A stretch of DNA of 64,000 nt from Coptis chinensis. Lineage: Eukaryota > Streptophyta > Magnoliopsida > Ranunculales > Ranunculaceae. This document shows positions 57,540 to 64,000 of the stretch, in pieces. The stretch lies in the NCBI GenBank assembly GCA_015680905.1, contig CM027382.1:1302001-1366000 (forward strand), given 5' to 3'. The notes under the pieces were generated by a model, which did not search any database, had not been told where the DNA came from, and was given only the letters and a program-made list of their open reading frames with translations. Within the stretch, counting starts at the first letter, position 1. Every line of letters starts with the position of its first letter. The position numbers and the translations under genes are program-made.

Positions 57540-60317
57540 CAGATGCAAGGCATCATATTATACACAGGGCTGAGAAAAAAAACTTTTTAATTTCCTGTAC
57601 ATCAATGGAGGATGGCGACTCATGTATACATCTTATCTATTCCCAAATTTGCTCAAAAGTCTCGGAAGGGCAAATATATGTGTTGTGGGTTTTAAAAATG
57701 TGATATTACTCAATCGTGTGCATTATGGAAAAAATTGTTTCCTTCTAATATTCATGTATGTGGTTGTACCATTTGAATATGTTAATTGTAGTTTCGATTT
57801 GGTGCGTCTCATGATTGAATTTCTAGCAAATTTGAGTGAGTTGGCTGGGCTTAGATCTTGCTGTGTGGTAGCTTGGCACGGCTATTTCAGTTTTCCACTT
57901 TAGGTGTCAGCTGGGAGAGGACTGAGACAATGCTAGGAAAATATCCATGGAGACCATGTAGAAGACGGGAATGTGGTGCAATGTATTTTCGGTAGTCATG
58001 ACTGCTACTGACATGCTTATCTATTTTGATATACCAATACTATGACTGTTACTGACATGCTTATCTATTTGATATACCAATACTATGTTTAGTTTAGTTT
58101 TTCAGCTGCCAAATATCTTATCTATGTACACATTGATTGATGTTACAAATCCTCTAATATTTCAGTTGTTTTGGTCTAAGATTTGTCACGGTGATACTAT
58201 GTACATGTTTAAAGATTTCTTGTGCCAGTCTTGTGTATGTGTGTAGGGGGGAGGAGTGTTGAAGAGTAGGTAAGTTTTTCCAGGTCTTTTATCGAGTTCG
58301 GCGACCTCATCATCAAAAAGATTAAGAGCCTCTCATTCTTGTTTGGGATGGTGGTGTTCAGGTGAGCAAATTCTTTTTAGTAAGCAATTAATCCATATTG
58401 CTTTATGTTCTTCCTTGTATTTATATGCCAGATATGAAACGACTTATACACTAGTCATTTATTGCACGTCCAGTAGTTGCAGCCCCAAATGTGTGATAAC
58501 TTGTGTTTGAACTCTTAGCTGCACTTACTAGAACAACAGATCTAGCACATTGTTGCAATTACATCTGAAAGGGTCCCTGAACAAATTGTATATATCGGTA
58601 CTTTTTTTTTGTTCAGGAGGATTGGTCGTCATTATTGGTTTGATGCATGAACAAGTGAACTGAAAGCTACATTTGCTGTGTCTTGGCATGTCGCCCAGGG
58701 ATTTCTTTCAAGAGGGAAGAAGGTAATACACTAATGGCTACGTTTTTTTCAAAGATAACTGTGATTCCATTTTTTGTTAGGATGCACAATTTTCTAGCAT
58801 ATATTTATTCATTTTTAATTTTTCTCTTCTGTTGGTTTACATTAAGATAAACAGGGCTACAAAATGATAGTTGAATCTTTCTTTGGCATAGGCTTGGCGG
58901 TGGTTTAGTGTTGATGGTGATGGTTGTGGTGGGAGAGTGGTCATTTAATCTGTGTCTTTACAGTGGTGGTGTTGGTGCAAGTGGTAAATTTGTGGATTTG
59001 GTGGTGGTGGCAGTGGTGAGGGGAGCTGTAAAGTGGTGGTGGCAGTGGTGAGGGGAGCTGTAAAGTGGTGGCTTTGGTGGTGGTGTTGGTGTGGCGGTGA
59101 TTATTGTATAGTGGTCAGCCCTGGTGGTGTCAGTAATGATTTTGACGGGTGGCAATGTGATGGTGGCGGTGATGTTGTAATGTGAATAGTAGCTTTGGTG
59201 GTGGTCTTACTAACTATGATGAAGGTGGTGGTGTCTGGCTGCAATGCTGGTGGTGGGCAACTGGGTATGCCAATTGATTTTGCTGGTGGTGATGGCCGTA
59301 GTAGCTTTGGTGGTGATGCTAGTAGGGTTGGTGATAGTTGCGACAGCAGTAATGATGGTGGTTATGAGATCTGTCAACGATTACTGTTTTGTGGAGAACT
59401 TACACTTCAGATTGCAGAATGCAAATATTCCATGAAATGAGAACGAAGCATACATACCCACTTATTTCTTAATGGAGACTGACCTCACAAGAGTTTCCAC
59501 CTTGATGGCTTGACATATTTTCTTCAGTTGTGGTCTTATTAGGTGCATTTCAGTCTACCGTGAGAACAGACCTTTTCCCAGGCAGTCTTCTGATTCCTTT
59601 ATGGAAGTCCCAACATGTCAAATCTCTTGCACCATGTTTAAGGGTCTTGATTAAGAAAATGAGCTGTTGTCTTTAGCTTTTGAGAGTAATTGCTTTCTCA
59701 GGTGAATATTAATGGAGTTCTTCAAAGTTGCTTAGAATGGTTTTACTGACTGCTATTTTGATCAACATATCCCTTTGTAAACAGGTAGACGACTCCCCTG
59801 CTTGGAGCTGGAATACAATGACTTAGTTCCACGCTGTTTAATATGATCGCTCTGATGTAAGATGAATTCCCTGGACAACCATTCTCAGGTATGATCTTTT
59901 GAGCCGTAAAACATTCCATCATACCACAGTATTGGAACAAGGAAACTGAATAATGATATCGAGGGAACATCTTCTCAAAAAGCAAAGATGACCTACACAG
60001 CTAACTTCTAACTAAATTTAGATGGCCAAACAAATCAATTTATTGTCACTCTTGTCGGTATCTGCAGCTGTTGTTCCTGCTGGACCTAAATTGTTTCTAT
60101 CTTTCTAACTTCTTTTGACATTTACTACCAACCATGAAGAGCATCAAACACGTATTTTCCCTTACAGAAAATAGCAAAGGAGCACAGAGAGAGAGATAAA
60201 GATTCCATCATTGAAGACAAATTTTGATACCACAATAAATTCATCCAAACCATCTTCACAGAACTCCTGAATTTACTTCCTACTGTTAGATATCTAACTG
60301 TAATTTTCCGTGAGTCG
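57540..60317. other. Trihelix 3' UTR and long gene-less spacer
   Basis: This starts with the trihelix 3' UTR. Two near-identical 45-bp phrases with tatctattttgatataccaa lie at 58,010-58,085. Possible splice-like junctions occur at 58,375 and 58,720, but no coding exon is recognisable. The open frames here are short and unlike known proteins. Confidence 0.5.
58880..59350. repeat. GGT/GTG-rich trinucleotide region
   Basis: A long imperfect GGT/GTG tract with a tandem pair of about 35 bp (gtggtggcagtggtgaggggagctgtaaa) at about 59,000-59,065. Open frames inside it are artefacts of composition. Confidence 0.9.
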
Positions 60318-63045
60318 ATGTTGGTGACTAGTTTGGTAAGTTATCCCAATACTACCACCGATTGTAATGATGCTAAGGAGGTAATCGTTTTTAATCCAGT
60401 TACTGATGATGCTGGAGATGGGCATGGAGGGAGAGGTGAAGAAAGTCTCCAAAATTCAGTATCCACTAATTACACGGGAGATGGAGGTGAAGAAGGTTGC
60501 AGAAATTCAGTTGCAGTTAATGATATTGTAGATGAAGATGGTGTAAGAGGTGAACAAGGTGGTCAAAGTTCGGTTGCTATTAGATGGCCCAGACAAGAAA
60601 CTTTGGCTCTGTTGAAGATTAGATCTGATATGGACATCGTGATTTAAAGAATCTACACTTAAAGGTCCACTTTGGGAAGCCATTTCTAGGTAACAGTTCA
60701 ATTTTTATTTTTACTTGCCGCTTCAATTCTTGGCAACAGTTTCATTATTCTTCAGTTATTATCTGTGTTAGCTTTTTCTACGAACATCCAGAATTGGAGC
60801 GAGAATTTGTTAAAATATAGAGAAAAACTTTTACACCAAGATTGGGAGGACATAATTAACCTTACTCTTAAAATATATTTATTATCATGCAAGAGCATGC
60901 CAAAACAATCTCGAAAGAGACAACTTTATACAGGTCACCTCCTAATAATTAAGTTGCTATTCTCATCACAAAATATATTTCAGTTTTCTAGGGAAACCTT
61001 CCATGTATGGGCACTCTGTCAGCCAATTTGACAATAGAAAGTTGAAAAAAATATATTTACTAGTTTGAAAGCTCAAATATGGAGGGACTAATTTGAGCAA
61101 AACGTTTCTTCTTTAAGTTCAAGTAAAATTGATTGTTTGTGGACAAAGCTGATATAACTTTGGTCTTTATACTGACCAAAAGAAATGGTAATTTGAAAAG
61201 GTGGGTTTAAATTTTGATTGGGACTAAATTACTTCCTCAAAAAGTGCTGATTTCTGTTTCGAAGACATTAGTTAATCCCTTTGAATCGGTTATTTTCCCA
61301 ATATTTCTATGGTAAATTTGAACCTCACTCCAATTGTATGATTTCTCTCTGATCTTAGACGTAATTTTTATTTTTTTATTTTTTATTTTTTTTAGTGTGT
61401 GTGTGTGTGTGTGTCCCAATGTGAAAAGTATAGCTGTGTGTTATTTTCTTCTTCTTTTAATAATTTATCTTTTGATTGTTTTGCCTCTCGTGGTGTAAGT
61501 TTATCTGTTAAAAGATATTATGCTTTTATTGATCTTAACCTTGTACATTCTTTATCCTAACTTGTTAAAAAACAGGTAAGTTTCTCTACTATACCAAGGT
61601 ACCATACTCGACACCTTCCCATGTTAAGGAATTTTTTAGAATAGGACTCCTGTTTAATAGTTCAATTGGTGCATTTTCATCTTCAATGCGAGTCCCTTTA
61701 TATGGTCTTTATTTGTATTTACAAGGTAAAATGAACAGAAGTGAGTGTTGTGATCAGGAAACTAGCAGAGCTTGGTTACTGCCTTTATATGGTCTTTATT
61801 TGTATTTACAAGGTAAAATGAACAGAAGTGAGTGTTGTGATCAGGAAACTAGCAGAGCTTGGCTACTGCCGGGCGCTAAGAAATGCAAGGAGAAGTTTGA
61901 GAACATATACAAGTACCACAAAAGAACAAAAGAGCGGGCTGCAAGAGTTGATGGCAAACCCTACCGTTTCTCTAACCAATTAGAAGCTATAGACAGCCGT
62001 CCCTCTCTTCCACCACTTTCATTTGAGATTCAAATTCCAAATCCAATTCCAATATCAACAACAGTACTGAATGTGACACCAACAAATCCAGCAGACAGCC
62101 CTCAGGCTAATGCTTACCAATCTTGCCAAAATATTTATATTTCTGAATTCATCTCGACTTCCCTCTCACCACGGTCGTCTTTACGCGAAAAGTCTGGCTA
62201 CACTAAAAGGAAGTGGAGTACTTTCTTTGAGAATTTAATAGAAGAGGTAATTTAAAAACAAGAGATCTTCCAAAATCAGTTCTTAAAAACTTTGGAGCTT
62301 AATTTAACATGAGCATATGGCAAGGGAAGAAGCTTGGAAGACACAAGAAATGGAGAGACTTAACAGAGAGCACGAGACTCTAGTCGAAGAGCGACTAGCT
62401 GCAACCACAAGGAATGCTGCTGTGATTGCATTTTTGGAGAAGGTATCTGAACAGAAGGATAGCCCATTATCAATGGAGAGAACTGTCGACAATCTGCATT
62501 TGGACAAAGGTCGGAATTTCATCAAAATGAGTTGTTCTCGATGGCCTAAAGCTGAAGTTCAGGCCTTGATTGTGCTCCGGAGTGACCTTGAACATAGGTA
62601 TCAAGGTAATATACCTAAAGGATCTTTATGGGAGGAAATCTCAGCGGCAATGAGAAGGTTTGGTTACAATCGGAGTGCTAAGAGGTGCAAGGAGAAATGG
62701 GAGAACATCAACAAGTACTTCAGGAAGGTTAAAGAGAGCAACAAGATGCGACCTGAAGATTCTAAGACATGCCCCTACTTTCACCAACTTGAAGCTCTTT
62801 ACAAAGACAAGATGGATAAAATCGACAAAGTGCTCAGTCCAAGTTATGGTTTGAAGGCAGAAGACTTGGTAATGCACATGACGAGCCAATACAGACACCA
62901 ATCTGAATCCCTTCGACTAGAACATATGGGCCTTGATTTGGCAGCCGAAGATCTCAGAAACGAGAATGATCATGAAAATGGAGATGCTGAAGATGTTTAT
63001 GAGAATGTAATCAACAACCCTTCTTCAAGGACCATTACTGAGTAG
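60318..63045 (+). pseudogene. GT-2-type trihelix factor with two DNA-binding domains, broken
   Basis: Exon 1 (60318-60689) starts MLVTSLVSYPNTT. It carries three acidic repeats and the start of the first trihelix (RWPRQETLALLKIRSDMD, then out of frame STLKGPLWEAISR). After the family's conserved intron, exon 2 (from 61845) resumes with KLAELGY and KKCKEKFENIYKYHKRTKE, again with a frame change between them. The central region reads KRKWSTFFENLIEEVI followed by TAA (62253-62255) where family members continue with E/K-rich sequence. From 62317 the frame is open: AREEAWKTQEMERLNREHE, then the complete second trihelix (SRWPKAEVQALIVLRSDLEH to CPYFHQLEALYKDK). Two frame changes in the first domain and at least one stop indicate a pseudogene. 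The 62317-63045 part could still make a one-domain protein of 242 residues. Confidence 0.88.
61695..61868. repeat. 87-bp tandem duplication spanning the GT-2 splice acceptor
   Basis: Two 87-bp units (starting at 61695 and 61782) differ by very few bases. Each contains the intron end tgatcag and the first exon-2 bases gaaactagcagagcttgg. The gene therefore has two competing copies of the same acceptor. Confidence 0.92.
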
Positions 63046-63319
63046 ACCCAGAACCAAGACAGATACGCTTTTCTTTAAAGCTAGCTGAAGGGCGTGTACC
63101 ATGAACTTCAAAATAGACGAGTTTTTCATACTGCAAAATCTGTACGAAGTGTACGTTGTTTGGTTAAAATTTGTGAACATATCAAGGGGAGAAACAAAGA
63201 AACATGTCACAAAAGTCCATATTTAAGAAAAGGTTTGGCACTTTGGCTTTTGGCTCTTGTGCAGTTGCGCTAAATTGTTTTGCTGTCTATTTGCTTCACT
63301 TATTAACACAATCATAGTA
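63046..63319. other. GT-2 pseudogene 3' flank
   Basis: Probable 3' UTR remnant; nothing else recognisable. Confidence 0.5.
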
Positions 63320-63327
63320 CAAGAGGG

Positions 63328-63555
63328 TAAGGGTAGAATTTGAGCCGAGCGGCTCGGAAGCCAAACTTGAGTCTATATTATAGCTTGTGTAACAAACGAG
63401 TTTTATGAAGCTTGGCTTGATAAATTCAAATAACATCTTTATAGTGTAAAATAACCGAGCTATTCGGGCTCGGCTCGCTTAAAGTTCGGCCAAATAAAAA
63501 AAAGAGTTTAGAGTTTGAGCATAGTAAAGCTCGGCTTGATTATCTTCCACCATTA
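63328..63555. mobile_element. hAT-type MITE rich in GAGCTCG phrases, copy 2
   Basis: This is 228 bp flanked by a perfect 8-bp duplication, caagaggg (63320-63327 and 63556-63563). The left end is TAAGGGTAGAATTTGAGCCG; the right end in reverse complement is TAATGGTGGAAGATAATCAA. It is the same family as 30715-31004, which also has an 8-bp duplication. Confidence 0.85.
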
Positions 63556-63563
63556 CAAGAGGG

Positions 63564-64000
63564 CGTCATTAGAAAGAGAGGGAAAGTTAAATGATGTCAA
63601 GAAATACAGTGGGCCGAATGCTTAATTGACAAAAAGGCCCAGATCCATATAACATTCCGTTGCAGGTCATGGAAGGGACAATGATAACAGAAGTGCAGAA
63701 TCAAAAGTGCTCATCAAGTGAAGCAGTTAATGACAAAAAGAACTGACCAAGCTCACATGCGCTTCTTTATTTTACGTGGGGCACCAACACCCAAAGCCAA
63801 ACGACCCTGCGCAATTATAGGACAAATGCAAGAGCAACGGTCCCATGCTCCCCAATACAAAATATGCATTTTTCATTTTAGAAACACTCTACTTTCATTT
63901 TCACATAAATCTTCTAGCTAAGATGGATCATTTTATATAATTTTTTTTATTGTAAAAGAAGAAAAGTGAAGTCGATTTATACAAAAGTCCTCAGAAAAGA
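63564..64000. other. Gene-less window end
   Basis: No recognisable coding sequence or repeat. The longest open frame (63718-63921) resembles nothing known. Confidence 0.5.

Noticed and set aside
59195-59440. Gly/Val-rich open frames
   Set aside because: They arise from the GGT trinucleotide tract; no conserved protein features.

Overview
This is a gene-sparse, AT-rich, intron-rich stretch of a plant nuclear genome. The host genes have eudicot-type homologues (cytosolic FBPase, SEC5, PB1 protein, LRK10L kinase, LSM3, trihelix factors), but the sequence alone does not fix the species. All intron/exon models were read by eye from splice sites and conserved protein motifs. They are supported where the coding lengths sum to whole codons: SEC5 1,074 aa, LSM3 100 aa, and the visible part of FBPase 247 aa.

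Layout. 0-2.5 kb: the 3' nine exons of cytosolic fructose-1,6-bisphosphatase (+). 4.5-14.9 kb: a complete 21-exon exocyst subunit SEC5 gene (+), with one GC-AG intron. 16.1-17.5 kb: an intronless PB1-domain protein (-). 19-22.1 kb: a decayed LSM3 copy (-) that lacks exon 1 and has a stop in exon 2. 22.7-23.3 kb: a solo Copia-type LTR fossil. 24.6-26.8 kb: an LRK10L/WAK-like receptor kinase (-) with a one-base homopolymer frameshift. 27-36 kb: minisatellite, MITEs, a Pack-MULE-like element carrying pieces of the proteasome gene RPN9, and a SINE in a tandem duplication. 37.6-40.4 kb: an intact LSM3 gene (-). 40.6-55.8 kb: an intergenic region present twice, flanking an 11.7-kb block. That block holds a LINE-type RNase H fragment, a 4.4-kb inverted-repeat transposon with captured alpha/beta-hydrolase exons and a GRF zinc-finger gene, a 5-kb non-autonomous Helitron, and a BAHD acyltransferase remnant. 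56.2-57.5 kb: an intact single-exon trihelix transcription factor (+). 60.3-63.0 kb: a broken two-domain GT-2-type trihelix gene (+).

The intact genes are unrelated housekeeping or regulatory functions (sucrose synthesis, exocytosis, U6 snRNP/mRNA decay, transcription, immunity-type signalling). They do not form a pathway. The window's main interest is its transposon record. Paralogous copies within the window show empty sites for several insertions. A family of CGATAT-rich MITEs with 8-bp target duplications sits close to two or three host genes. Several elements carry host gene fragments. I found no CRISPR array, rRNA or convincing tRNA gene.
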